From an uncultured Bacilli bacterium (GTDB taxonomy: Bacteria; Bacillota_I; Bacilli_A; RF39; UBA660): DNA of 40,441 nt. Within the stretch, counting starts at the first letter, position 1; each line of letters starts with the position of its first letter. The stretch spans positions 1-40,441 of the forward strand of contig CALVZF010000009.1 in NCBI GenBank assembly GCA_944372455.1, written 5' to 3'. Shown piece after piece: positions 15,019 through 23,187 of this stretch. The notes below the pieces were generated by a model, which was not told where the DNA came from, made no database searches, and saw nothing but the letters and a program-made list of their open reading frames with translations. The translations under genes and the position numbers were made by a program.

Positions 15019-15444
15019 ATGAAGAACTATTATGACACACAAAAAGAATTAGAAGTGGCAGAAATAAGGTTAAATGTATTACAGAATAAAAAGAATATAT
15101 TATTTGAAAAAATGATGCCCAAAGCTAGCCAAATAAAAGAAATAGTTACAAGTGGTGGTAAACAAGAAGATGCTTATGCAAAATATATAACTGAAGTATA
15201 TGATTTAGATAAAGAAATAGAATTAAAGCAAAATGAAGTTAATATGTTAAAATATAATCTAAAAAAAATGGAAATCACAATACGTGAAATGAAAGAGTTA
15301 GAAGAAAAAGTGTTTGTTATGCGATACATTGATAATAAAAAAGTAAAACATATCGCACGAGAGTTAAATTATACTGAAAAAAACATATATAGAGTTTTAG
15401 ATATAATAAGAGAAAAAATAGAAAAAAATAGAAAAATTTCGTGA
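15019..15444 (+). CDS. Sigma-region-4-like late transcription regulator
   Basis: 141-aa protein: N-terminal two thirds helical/coiled coil, C-terminal HTH in LEEKVFVMRYIDNKKVKHIARELNYTEKNIYRVLDIIREKI, the sigma-70 region 4 pattern used by ArpU/RinA-type or DUF1492 phage regulators. It sits between the early and late modules, the usual place for the activator of packaging and structural genes. The target promoter is not identified. Confidence 0.75.
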   Translation: MKNYYDTQKELEVAEIRLNVLQNKKNILFEKMMPKASQIKEIVTSGGKQEDAYAKYITEVYDLDKEIELKQNEVNMLKYNLKKMEITIREMKELEEKVFVMRYIDNKKVKHIARELNYTEKNIYRVLDIIREKIEKNRKIS

Positions 15445-15498
15445 TATAATTAAAATGTGAAAATAACACAGAACAGTGAATGTCACTGAACCCCCTAA

Positions 15499-15521
15499 GG
15501 AGATAGAAATATCTCTTTTTA
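15499..15521 (+). terminator. Terminator after the late regulator
   Basis: gagata-GAAA-tatctc (15500-15515) followed by TTTTT. Short but well formed; a stable GAAA loop. Confidence 0.65.
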
Positions 15522-15538
15522 TTATGTGGTGATAATAG

Positions 15539-15685
15539 ATGAAAAATGAAAAGGTAGAAGAATATTGCATGAAATATCCAAATTGCAAATTTTGTCCTAG
15601 AAACAAAAGATGTGAAAGAGAAGAAAGAGAATATGAAAATAAAAGTAAAAAACTACGATTACGAAATAATAGAAGTAGAAAGTAA
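15539..15685 (+). CDS. Cys-rich mini-protein overlapping the next gene
   Basis: 48-aa basic protein with four cysteines (C10, C16, C19, C25 in YCMKYPNCKFCPRNKRC), a possible zinc knuckle. It overlaps the following metallopeptidase gene by 53 bases in another frame. SD is weak (GTGGTGA). Cys spacing is the main support. Confidence 0.45.
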   Translation: MKNEKVEEYCMKYPNCKFCPRNKRCEREEREYENKSKKLRLRNNRSRK

Positions 15686-15953
15686 CAATCAGAATCTAAT
15701 AGGCAATGATAACGACTATCATTGGGGAATTTGCGATTATAAACAAAGAAAAATATTTTTAATGAATGATTTAGATTTGAAAAACAAAAGAAATGTACTA
15801 ATACATGAAGTATCACACGCCTTTATAGAAGCCTATGGATTTTTACAAGTTAAATTAAACGATGAAATAATGAGTGACTTTATTGCTAGTTACAGTGAAG
15901 ATATATTAAAAATAGTTAATGATTATTTTATGGAGGTAATTAAATGGAAATAA
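15633..15953 (+). CDS. HExxH metallopeptidase-like protein
   Basis: 106-aa protein with RNVLIHEVSHAFIEAYG near residues 53-69; the HExxH motif and a downstream acidic EDI fit a minimal zinc peptidase of the ImmA/IrrE or SprT type. I start at ATG 15633 (GAAAGAG upstream) rather than an upstream in-frame start. It lies before the late operon, unlike the repressor-linked copy at 2652, so its target may differ. Confidence 0.65.
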   Translation: MKIKVKNYDYEIIEVESNNQNLIGNDNDYHWGICDYKQRKIFLMNDLDLKNKRNVLIHEVSHAFIEAYGFLQVKLNDEIMSDFIASYSEDILKIVNDYFMEVIKWK

Positions 15954-16189
15954 AAAGCAGATTCCCATATAGTGAACACATAGATGAAATAATAAATGAT
16001 ATGTGTTATACATTAAGCAAAAATAAAGATCTAATAAAAGATATTAGTAAAGATTTTACAAGAGCAATAAATATAAGTTTTGCAATAATACCAGATGAAA
16101 TATTAACAATGGATATATATTGTAGTAAGTTAGTTCAATCAGAGGAAATGAAACTAGAAAAAGAAATTGAATTGCAAAAAATGGAATAA
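15944..16189 (+). CDS. Phage protein, unknown
   Basis: 81-aa helical protein overlapping the previous gene by ten bases; TGGAGG precedes ATG 15944. Followed by a short intergenic segment. No family recognised. Confidence 0.6.
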   Translation: MEIKSRFPYSEHIDEIINDMCYTLSKNKDLIKDISKDFTRAINISFAIIPDEILTMDIYCSKLVQSEEMKLEKEIELQKME

Positions 16190-16253
16190 TTTGGTATACT
16201 CTAACCAAGAACTCGCTAGTACAGGAGTTTGTAGTAGTGAGGAGGTGTGAGAA

Positions 16254-16625
16254 GTGAAAAAAGTGTTATTCGGAGTAATTGCATTAATTTTTACATTATC
16301 ATTAACAGGGTGTACTGAAGAGTTAGATACTGAGCTTACTGGAAACACTGATGAACTAGTTTTAGAAGATGGACATTCAGGTGAAGCTGATGAATATGGA
16401 ATGACTTACTACATTAATGGATATGTAAAAAACGAGTCAGATAAAGAATATTCATATGTACAAATAAACTTTAATGCATATGATGCAGATGGAAATACTA
16501 TAGGAAGCTGTTTAGCAAACAACAGCGGACTTGAAGCAAACGGAAGATGGAAGTTTGAAGCATTATGTTCAGGAGATGCTAACAGTATAGCTAGTTATGA
16601 ATTAGACGAAATAACAGGATATTAA
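16254..16625 (+). CDS. Phage-encoded lipoprotein, FxLYD-like
   Basis: 123-aa lipoprotein: signal peptide 1-19 with lipobox LTGC, Cys20 as the lipidated residue, acidic linker, then a beta-sandwich domain (YYINGYVKNESDKEYSYVQINF, then YDADGNTIGS) of the FxLYD type. GAGGAGG precedes GTG 16254. It would be anchored on the outer face of the membrane of the lysogen; superinfection exclusion or lysogenic conversion is a reasonable guess. It lies in a gap between early and late modules, a usual site for cargo genes. Confidence 0.75.
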   Translation: MKKVLFGVIALIFTLSLTGCTEELDTELTGNTDELVLEDGHSGEADEYGMTYYINGYVKNESDKEYSYVQINFNAYDADGNTIGSCLANNSGLEANGRWKFEALCSGDANSIASYELDEITGY

Positions 16626-16639
16626 AAATATTAATTAGT

Positions 16640-16674
16640 TTAAGAAGATGGAAATTTATTTTCTGTCTTTTTTT
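16640..16674 (+). terminator. Terminator after the lipoprotein gene
   Basis: aaga-t-ggaaa pairs with ttttc-tg-tctt around a short loop, followed by TTTTTTT. It separates the lipoprotein gene from the tRNA-like gene, which then belongs to the late operon. Confidence 0.55.
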
Positions 16675-16680
16675 ATATAT

Positions 16681-16754
16681 CGCAGGAGTAGTGTAATAGT
16701 AGCATACAAGTCTCTTTAGCTTGTGGAGTGGTGCAAATCCAACTTCTGCAACCA
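16681..16754 (+). tRNA. Initiator-like tRNA with anticodon CUU (reads AAG)
   Basis: 74-nt tRNA-like sequence, cgcagga ... ttctgcaacca. The acceptor has six pairs plus position C1 facing A72, a mismatch that marks bacterial initiator tRNAs; the end is A73 plus encoded CCA. The anticodon arm is a 5-bp stem (caagt 16707-16711 with gcttg 16719-16723) and the loop ctCTTta, anticodon 16714-16716, compared with ctCATaa in tRNA-fMet. A T-loop tgcaaat and the end gcaacca also resemble tRNA-fMet. Deviations: 3-nt linker before a GUGU/GCAU D-stem, small variable loop, only three good T-stem pairs, and no GGG/CCC in the anticodon stem. A degenerate elongator tRNA-Lys or pseudo-tRNA is the alternative. 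It directly precedes the small terminase gene, which starts with AAG. Confidence 0.7.
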
Positions 16755-16777
16755 AAGACAATAAGGAGGTGGTATCA

Positions 16778-17128
16778 AAGAGAAGAAAGTTTAAAAGCGC
16801 AAAAGAATTTGAAAATAAATTTTTAAACTATCTTAATAACTGCAAATCCAGTGAAAAGCTACCTAATATAGCAGGTTTTTGTGTTTTTGAAGATATGAAT
16901 AGGGACACGTTCTATGCACAAGAAGACTTGTATTCCGACACGTTTAAAAAAATCAATGATATATTGGAAGATGAAGCATTAAATTGCAAGTGTTTAACAG
17001 ATGCAAGAGTTATCTTTTATATGAAAAATAAATGCGGTTATAAAGATAAGCAAGAACTAGATACCACCAATTCAAATAGAATAGAAATCATAAACGATTT
17101 GCCAAGTGATGTAGATGAAAATAAGTAG
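16778..17128 (+). CDS. terS: Terminase small subunit, AAG start
   Basis: 116-aa protein directly before the large terminase and overlapping it by 14 bases. Basic start (RRKFKSAKEFENKF), then a helical HTH-like region (ENKFLNYLNNC...DTFYAQEDLYSDTFKKINDILEDEAL) and a helical C-terminus, as in TerS, which recognises phage DNA for packaging. AAGGAGG (16763-16769) lies exactly 8 bases before AAG 16778-16780, the natural start position. The only nearby canonical start in frame, GTG 16769, overlaps the SD. The next ATG would remove about 40 residues. Assignment to TerS rests on context. Confidence 0.75.
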   Translation, partial: KRRKFKSAKEFENKFLNYLNNCKSSEKLPNIAGFCVFEDMNRDTFYAQEDLYSDTFKKINDILEDEALNCKCLTDARVIFYMKNKCGYKDKQELDTTNSNRIEIINDLPSDVDENK

Positions 17129-18476
17129 TCTAGTTGCTCCTTCTTTTTGGAATACTTTCAATTCAAAAAAACCAAGACAAATAGACAAAGGTGGAAGAGG
17201 TTCTACAAAAACAAGCAAAAATTCATTAAAAGTGAATTTCCATTGTTTAGAAGAAGAAAGATGTAGTGCTATTGTCATTAGAGAATATCAAAATACATTA
17301 AGAGATAGCGTATATAAAGAAATTAAAAGAGCATTAAAAAGATTAGGACTTGTAGAGAATATTGATTATTCATGTAGTCTACAACCTTTAAGAGTTAAAT
17401 TAAGTAACGGTAATAATATTTACTTTGCTGGTGCTGATGATTATGAAAAACTTAAAGGTATGATAGACGAAAATACACCTATTAAAATTGTTTGGTTTGA
17501 AGAGTTAACAGAGTTCAAGAATGAAGAACAAATAGAGCAGATTATTGCCACATTTTCAAGAGGAAATGACGACTGGTTTATTTCTCTTTATTCATTTAAC
17601 CCACCAAAAAATAAATATCATTGGGTTAACCAGTGGGTAGAAAAAATGAAAAATAGAGAAGATGTACTTGTTACTAATTCCGATTATAGAACAGTACCAG
17701 AAGAATGGCTCGGTAAGATGTTTATTGACGAAGCTAAAAGAATGGAAAAGTTTGATAATAAACGTTATCGTTGGATTTATCTAGGCGAAGTAATCGGAAT
17801 GGAAGGACTTATTTATAACCCTCAAATGTTTGAGTATGTAGATAAGGATTACATAGAACAGAACAACTTAAGAATTCTCTATCTAGATTTTCCTGTTGAT
17901 GGTGGACATCAAACGTCGGCTACTACTTGCGGGTGTTATGGACTAGCAAGTGATGGTTATTGGTATTTGTTAGATACTTACTATTATTCTCCAAATGAGA
18001 AGCCTAAAAAGAAAGCACCTAGCGAGTTATCAAGAGATATCTTTAACTTTGAAATAGCTATGATAAAGAAATGGAAATGTGGAGAAGATAAAGAAACCAT
18101 AGATTCTGCAGAGGGAGCTTTGAGAAATCAATTGTATACCGACTATGGAAAAAGATTTCATCCGGTCAATAAAGGTAAATCAAAAGAAGAATTAATTGAT
18201 TATTCACAGGCTTTTCTAGCAAAAGGAAAGTTTAGGATATTAGATAATAATAATAACAAGATTTTCAAGAAAGAAAATGAAAATTATATGTGGAAAGAGG
18301 GAACGGTTGAAAAAGGCAAACCAGAGCCTGATGAAACAGAAAAAGAGTTTATCGGTGAAGAACCTTATTACAATAGTTGGTCTAATGATTATTCATATTA
18401 TTATGCAGATCATACACAAGATGATTTTCAGTATTGGGTTAAAGATAATTTAAGTAAATTAGGAATAAAGGAGTAA
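17115..18476 (+). CDS. terL: Terminase large subunit
   Basis: 453-aa packaging motor and nuclease. Walker A GGRGSTKTS at residues 26-34, Walker B-like IKIVWFEELTEF near 115-125, and nuclease-type acidic residues in LYLDFPVDGG (near 255) and later DSAEGALRN. The N-terminus ISSLVAPSFW matches this terminase family, so ATG 17115 is the true start. It overlaps terS. Together with the portal it forms the DNA-packaging machine. Confidence 0.93.
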   Translation: MKISSLVAPSFWNTFNSKKPRQIDKGGRGSTKTSKNSLKVNFHCLEEERCSAIVIREYQNTLRDSVYKEIKRALKRLGLVENIDYSCSLQPLRVKLSNGNNIYFAGADDYEKLKGMIDENTPIKIVWFEELTEFKNEEQIEQIIATFSRGNDDWFISLYSFNPPKNKYHWVNQWVEKMKNREDVLVTNSDYRTVPEEWLGKMFIDEAKRMEKFDNKRYRWIYLGEVIGMEGLIYNPQMFEYVDKDYIEQNNLRILYLDFPVDGGHQTSATTCGCYGLASDGYWYLLDTYYYSPNEKPKKKAPSELSRDIFNFEIAMIKKWKCGEDKETIDSAEGALRNQLYTDYGKRFHPVNKGKSKEELIDYSQAFLAKGKFRILDNNNNKIFKKENENYMWKEGTVEKGKPEPDETEKEFIGEEPYYNSWSNDYSYYYADHTQDDFQYWVKDNLSKLGIKE

Positions 18477-18482
18477 ATTAGA

Positions 18483-18569
18483 ATGAGCGATTCGGTAATA
18501 ATAACATTTATAATTTGTATAACAATAGCGGTATTAGGAATTGTAGGTAGTTTTGGAGACAAAAAGTAG
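18483..18569 (+). CDS. 28-aa membrane peptide between terL and portal
   Basis: MSDSVIITFIICITIAVLGI start, one membrane segment, short charged end. GGAG lies before ATG 18483. Its stop codon TAG sits inside the portal SD (tAGGTGA). Function unknown. Confidence 0.5.
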   Translation: MSDSVIITFIICITIAVLGIVGSFGDKK

Positions 18570-18578
18570 GTGATTTAA

Positions 18579-20045
18579 AAGGAATTATATCAAGATATAC
18601 AAAGCAAATTAAGTAAAAAAGGAATTAATCTTGTTGTTGGAAATATTTACGATATGATGGCTATATGGAAGAGTTGGTATCGTGGTAATGTTAATGATTT
18701 CCATTATTACAATAGGAAAATGGCAGATGGTACAACAAAAAAATGCGAAAGACTAACTATGAATATGCCAAAAAAGATATGTGAAGATATATCAAAATTA
18801 GAATGGTCTGAAAAGGTACAAATAAAACTTGATAAGAAGAAAAATACGGAAAGACTATTAGAAGTATTAGATAGCAAAGAAAACAATTTTATGACCAATT
18901 TTCCAGCATTTCTTGAGAGAGTTTTTGCACTAGGTACAGGAGTTACTGTTGAATATAAGAAAAATGATAAAACATTAATTGATTATATTGATGGTGATAT
19001 AGTAATTCCTTACATGTACACCAACAGTTATATTAATGGTTTAATCACAGTCAGTAGATTTACCAAAGGTACAGAAACTAATAAAAAATATTTTACACAT
19101 ATTACATATCACGAATTCAAAGATGGGAAATATACAAAATTAAATGAACTTTATAAATCAAGCACTGACAATACATTAGGTCGTGAAATTGATTTTAACA
19201 GTGAATTCCCAGATGTCATAGAATTTGAAAGTTATGAAACAGACACACCACATTTCCAAGTATGGAAACCTTTAATTGCTAATAATTTTGATACAGATAG
19301 TCCGATGGGATTATCTATTTTAGCAAATCACATAGATAAATTTAAAGCAATAGATACTAAATACGACAGTTTTAATCGTGAGTTTGTTACAGGTAAGAAA
19401 CGTGTATTAGTTGATAGAACAACAGTTAAAAAGAAAGCTGAATCAGATGCAGAAGGAAATATAAATTATGTAAGCTATTTTGATACTGATGATGAAGTTT
19501 ATGTAGCAATATCTGGTATGGAAAATCAACCCGTTAAAGAAATAGATTTTACATTAAGATATGAAGAACATATAAATTCTATAAATGCAGATTTAAATTA
19601 TTTAAGTGCTGGCGTAGGACTAGGTCAAAACTTTTATAATTTTGAGGGTCAAGGAGTTAAAACTGCGACAGAAGTAGTATCAGAAAATAGTGATACTTAC
19701 AGAACTAAGAAACATCACGAGATTATGGTTAATGACTGTTTATATGATTTAGTTAAAGCTATTTGTTATCTTGAAAATATACCTTATAAATCAATAAATA
19801 TTGTATTTGATGATTCAATTATTGAAGATGAGAATGCTTTAATAAAACGTGGTTTAGAATTATACCAAAATAAAGTTATTTCACTTGAAAAGTTTATGCA
19901 AAAATACTTACATTATGAAGATAGTGAAATTCAAGAAGAAATAGCTAGAATAGAAAGTGAAAATAAATTAGTTCAACCTGAAGGGTTGGACTTTTTCGGT
20001 ATGAGTGAAAATAAAGAGAAATCTGAAACTACACCTAATGAATAG
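18579..20045 (+). CDS. Portal protein (SPP1 gp6-like), AAG start
   Basis: 488-aa portal, the dodecameric channel at the capsid vertex. INLVVGNIYDMMAIWKSWY followed by RGNVNDFHYY matches the conserved start region of Firmicute SPP1-type portals; part of it lies upstream of the first ATG (18654), so the true start must be earlier. The frame opens at TAA (18576-18578), and the next codon is AAG 18579-18581, with AGGTG 6 bases before it. No ATG, GTG or TTG occurs between that TAA and 18654. The leader gtgatttaaAAGG is identical to that of the capsid gene. Confidence 0.9.
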   Translation, partial: KELYQDIQSKLSKKGINLVVGNIYDMMAIWKSWYRGNVNDFHYYNRKMADGTTKKCERLTMNMPKKICEDISKLEWSEKVQIKLDKKKNTERLLEVLDSKENNFMTNFPAFLERVFALGTGVTVEYKKNDKTLIDYIDGDIVIPYMYTNSYINGLITVSRFTKGTETNKKYFTHITYHEFKDGKYTKLNELYKSSTDNTLGREIDFNSEFPDVIEFESYETDTPHFQVWKPLIANNFDTDSPMGLSILANHIDKFKAIDTKYDSFNREFVTGKKRVLVDRTTVKKKAESDAEGNINYVSYFDTDDEVYVAISGMENQPVKEIDFTLRYEEHINSINADLNYLSAGVGLGQNFYNFEGQGVKTATEVVSENSDTYRTKKHHEIMVNDCLYDLVKAICYLENIPYKSINIVFDDSIIEDENALIKRGLELYQNKVISLEKFMQKYLHYEDSEIQEEIARIESENKLVQPEGLDFFGMSENKEKSETTPNE

Positions 20046-20057
20046 GGGTTGGTGTAA

Positions 20058-21251
20058 ATGTCTTTAGATGAATTAGAAGAAAATGTTGAAAGACTTTATA
20101 TTGACATGGAAAATGAATTGCTTTTGAATATTGCTAAAAAGCTGTCTGCTGGTAAGTCTATGGAGATAGATAAATGGGATGAAATAAATCAGCAACCTTT
20201 GGTAGGTAGTGGCGAAGTAAATGAATGGCAATTGCAAAGATTAAAAGAACTTAATGGATTAAATGAAGAAAACGCAAAGATAATTGCGAAGTATTCTGGC
20301 AAAACTGTTGAAGAGGTAAATAAAGTCTTTGACAGAGCTAGAGAAATAGGTATGACAAGAGATGAAACCCTTATTCAAGAGGGCATTAAATTGGGAATAC
20401 TTAATGCAATAGAGCCTGATACCGAAGAATTGATAGCTAAAAGCATTTTATCAAACGCAGTTGAAGAAATATTAACTACATTTAATACACAGAATAATAG
20501 CCTTTTAGTAAGTGCTGGAGAAGAATATAGAGATATAGTCAATAAAGTATCTTCTCAAGTGCTAGCAGGTACTAAAACCACTAATAAAGCTATGCAAGAA
20601 GCCGTTAGTCAACTTGCAGAAAAAGGTTTAACTGGTTTTACTGCTAGAAATGGAGCAAGATGGAATCCAGAAGGCTACACAAAAATGGTTATCCGTTCAA
20701 ATACACAGAATACTATAAATCGTATTCAAGATGAGAGAATACAAGCTTGTGGTGGAGACTTCATAGAAATTAGCTCACATTCTGGAGCAAGACCTTTATG
20801 TAGTCAAGATCAAGGCCAAGTATTTTCACTAAGTGGTTATTCTGGTTACATTGAAGATTTAGATGGCAGCAGAGTTAAAGTTAGACCGTGGAGTTCTTCA
20901 ACTTATGGAAAACCTGCAGGAATACTAGGCATTAACTGTCGTCATTCAAGGTATATGTTTGTTCCTGGTTTGTCAAAAAGACGAGAAATGGACTTCACTA
21001 AAGCAGAAAATGATGAGGCTTATATAGAAAGTCAAAGACAACGTCAGTATGAAAGGACTATCAGAAATAAAAAAAGGGAAATAGCAATGCTTAAACAAAC
21101 TGGTGCAGAACCAAATTACATTAAGGGGAAACAAAACAATTTGAGCGACACTAGAAAAGAATATCTAGATTTTTTAGATAAGACTGGTAGAACTAGAATA
21201 ACAGCTAATGAATGGATAGGAACAATAAAAAAAAATAGCACTGCTTTATAA
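20058..21251 (+). CDS. Minor capsid protein (Phage_min_cap2-like, MuF-type region)
   Basis: 397-aa head protein. The block RWNPEGYTKMVIRSNTQNTIN followed by HSGARPLCSQDQGQVFSL and GINCRHSRYMFVPGLS is typical of phage minor capsid protein 2 / MuF-like proteins that attach to the portal and enter the head. ATG 20058, with AGGGG and GGTG upstream, is a normal start. Gene order portal - minor capsid - scaffold - capsid is standard. Confidence 0.88.
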   Translation: MSLDELEENVERLYIDMENELLLNIAKKLSAGKSMEIDKWDEINQQPLVGSGEVNEWQLQRLKELNGLNEENAKIIAKYSGKTVEEVNKVFDRAREIGMTRDETLIQEGIKLGILNAIEPDTEELIAKSILSNAVEEILTTFNTQNNSLLVSAGEEYRDIVNKVSSQVLAGTKTTNKAMQEAVSQLAEKGLTGFTARNGARWNPEGYTKMVIRSNTQNTINRIQDERIQACGGDFIEISSHSGARPLCSQDQGQVFSLSGYSGYIEDLDGSRVKVRPWSSSTYGKPAGILGINCRHSRYMFVPGLSKRREMDFTKAENDEAYIESQRQRQYERTIRNKKREIAMLKQTGAEPNYIKGKQNNLSDTRKEYLDFLDKTGRTRITANEWIGTIKKNSTAL

Positions 21252-21377
21252 GTAGTGTACTAATGATATGAAAGTCTTGACAGGGATTCAAAAGAGGTTA
21301 TTTATAGTTGAAAAATAATTCTGTCTTAGGCTATAAATAAAGTCTTGGGTATATCATTAGTACAGTGCTTATAAGGC
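21243..21377 (+). ncRNA. Nested-hairpin RNA element between minor capsid and scaffold genes
   Basis: A 13-bp perfect stem (gtactaatgatat 21257-21269 with 21351-21363), an outer stem (21243-21252 with 21368-21377), and an inner 10-bp perfect stem (ttatttatag 21298-21307 with ctataaataa 21331-21340). gacag and ctgtc in the inner region may form another contact, and aaagtcttg occurs twice. No ORF covers it. It lies in a 237-base gap of the head operon; candidate RNA-stability, processing or regulatory element. Family not recognised. Confidence 0.6.
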
Positions 21378-21488
21378 ATTTTAGGGCGTAGAAATACGTT
21401 CTTTTATTATGTCTTTTACTTAGTTAGACAATAAAGAGATTAAGGCGTGGGAATTACTTTGTTACCCATAGAAAAAACGGAGGTATTT

Positions 21489-22019
21489 ATGGAAGAAAAA
21501 GAAAATTCAGTTACTCAAACTGAAACAGTAGAAACTGAAGAAAAAACTGAGGTGTCAGGAGAACAACCTGTTGAAAAAAATGAAAAAACCTATACCCAAG
21601 ATGAAGTTAATGCTTTGGATAAAAAATTGAAAGAAAAATATGAAAAGAAATATGCAGGCATTGACTTAAAAAAGTATAAGGAATGGGAAGAAAGTCAAAA
21701 GACTGATTCTCAAAAACAACAAGAAATATTACAAGAAAATGAAACTTTAAAAAAACAACTTGTGATTGCAGAAAACAAGTCAGTAGTTGCAAATGCTGGT
21801 GTTGATTCTAAATTTCAAAAGTTTGTTTTATCAGAAGTCTCAGAAATGGAAGGGGAATTTGAAGATAATTTAAAAGATTATTTAAAAGAAAACCCTCAAT
21901 TTTTAATTAATAAAGTTGAAACACCTAAAACAAATGGTGTAGCAACTAAAAAGATTAGCGATGATGCCGATGATGGTGTTACGGCTATTTTAAAAGCGAA
22001 ACACCCAGATTTATTTTAG
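21489..22019 (+). CDS. Capsid scaffold protein
   Basis: 176-aa acidic, coiled-coil protein (EEKENSVTQTETVETEEKTE start; YKEWEESQKTDSQKQQEILQE in the middle; DDGVTAILKAKHPDLF at the end), the usual profile of a Firmicute phage scaffold directly before the major capsid gene. It directs procapsid assembly and then leaves. ATG 21489 has GGAGG 5 bases upstream, so it uses a normal start, unlike its neighbour. An earlier in-frame start exists but has no SD. Confidence 0.85.
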   Translation: MEEKENSVTQTETVETEEKTEVSGEQPVEKNEKTYTQDEVNALDKKLKEKYEKKYAGIDLKKYKEWEESQKTDSQKQQEILQENETLKKQLVIAENKSVVANAGVDSKFQKFVLSEVSEMEGEFEDNLKDYLKENPQFLINKVETPKTNGVATKKISDDADDGVTAILKAKHPDLF

Positions 22020-22035
22020 AAGGAGAGTGATTTAA

Positions 22036-23166
22036 AAGGCAAACGCAATTCAAACAAATGGTACTCACGAGAGACAAGAACGTTATGAAAATAACATTGT
22101 TAAATTAATGAGACCATTATTAAAAATCAGAAACACTTTTTCAAGTGACTACGAAGGAGAACCAGTTTCAGGTGCTGTTAAAGTTCCAGTTAGAAATATG
22201 GATCCAGAAATTAAACCTTATGATGTTAAAAATGGTGTTGATTTAAGTCAATCAGCAACTAATTATTTAACTATTTTAGTAGATGAACATGATGCTATTA
22301 ACGAGTTGATTGATGGTTATGAAGCTAGTGCTGTGCCTGATAATCTAGTAGCACAAAGATTAGAAGCAGGTGCATATGCTAGAGCAAAAAAACTTGAAGA
22401 CCATGCTGTTAATGCATTAAAAAATAACTCAATTGTTTCAACTCAAGCAGATTGTACAGAAGCTAATGTTTATTCAAATATTGTTAAAGATATTGCTATT
22501 CAAGCAAAAAGAGGAATTGATAAAAATAGAATGTATGTAGCCGTTTCTTATGAAACTGAAACACTGTTACTAACCGATGAGAAATTTTCTAACAGTGCAT
22601 CACAAATTGGTGCAGAATTAGCTAGAAATGGTATTATTGGTAGAATTAACGGTGTTAATGTAATTACTGAAGATTTGGGAGAAAATACTTCTGGACAAGC
22701 TATTGAATATATAATCTATGGTGTTGACTGGACTCAAAAAGTTGATGCTTGGAAAGTAGGTCTAGCTGTAAATGATTTGAAAGATGGCAAACATGTTGGT
22801 GCATCTGCTTTACAAGATAGATATGTATATACAGATACTGTTACTAACAAAAATGCTGTTCTTGTTAAATCTAAAGTTGGTATTTCCGCTGTAAACATTA
22901 CTCCAGTAACTAATTTATCTGGAACATTAGCTGACGAAACTAAAGTTGCTGATTTAGCAAGTGTTGGTGGTAGTGGAACTGTAACTTATACATTACCTAC
23001 TGGTGTAGCTGACAATGCTAAGTTTGAGATTAGTTCAAATACTGTAATTACAGCAGATGCAACTGTTGCACCAGGTACTTATACTATTGTAGTTAAGGGT
23101 ACTGATACAGCTAGCAATGAAGCTTCAGCAACTGCTGTTATTGAAGTAGCAGAAGCTAGTGAATAA
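22036..23166 (+). CDS. Major capsid protein with Ig-like C-terminus, AAG start
   Basis: 376-aa capsid protein with HK97-like fold features expected for this position. From AAG 22036-22038 it reads (M)ANAIQTNGTHERQERYENN, a typical start of this capsid family; the first ATG (22108) would remove 24 residues. AAGGAGAG (22020-22027) lies upstream and TAA (22033-22035) directly precedes the AAG in frame. Residues about 275-376 (ISAVNITPVTNLSGTLADE onward) form an added beta-sandwich, Ig/cadherin-like, likely displayed on the capsid surface. Leader gtgatttaaAAGG as in the portal gene. Confidence 0.9.
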   Translation, partial: KANAIQTNGTHERQERYENNIVKLMRPLLKIRNTFSSDYEGEPVSGAVKVPVRNMDPEIKPYDVKNGVDLSQSATNYLTILVDEHDAINELIDGYEASAVPDNLVAQRLEAGAYARAKKLEDHAVNALKNNSIVSTQADCTEANVYSNIVKDIAIQAKRGIDKNRMYVAVSYETETLLLTDEKFSNSASQIGAELARNGIIGRINGVNVITEDLGENTSGQAIEYIIYGVDWTQKVDAWKVGLAVNDLKDGKHVGASALQDRYVYTDTVTNKNAVLVKSKVGISAVNITPVTNLSGTLADETKVADLASVGGSGTVTYTLPTGVADNAKFEISSNTVITADATVAPGTYTIVVKGTDTASNEASATAVIEVAEASE

Positions 23167-23187
23167 TTTTAGAAAGGAGCAGTTTGT

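Noticed and set aside
16681-16754. Ordinary elongator tRNA-Lys(CUU)
   Set aside because: The C1-A72 pair, gcaacca end and tRNA-fMet-like loop fit an initiator better, and AAG start codons are found downstream. Not fully excluded because of the irregular arms.
16721-16777. Upstream extension of terS through the tRNA-like gene from ATG 16721
   Set aside because: It would translate the tRNA sequence, lacks an SD, and ignores the perfect AAGGAGG-8-AAG arrangement.
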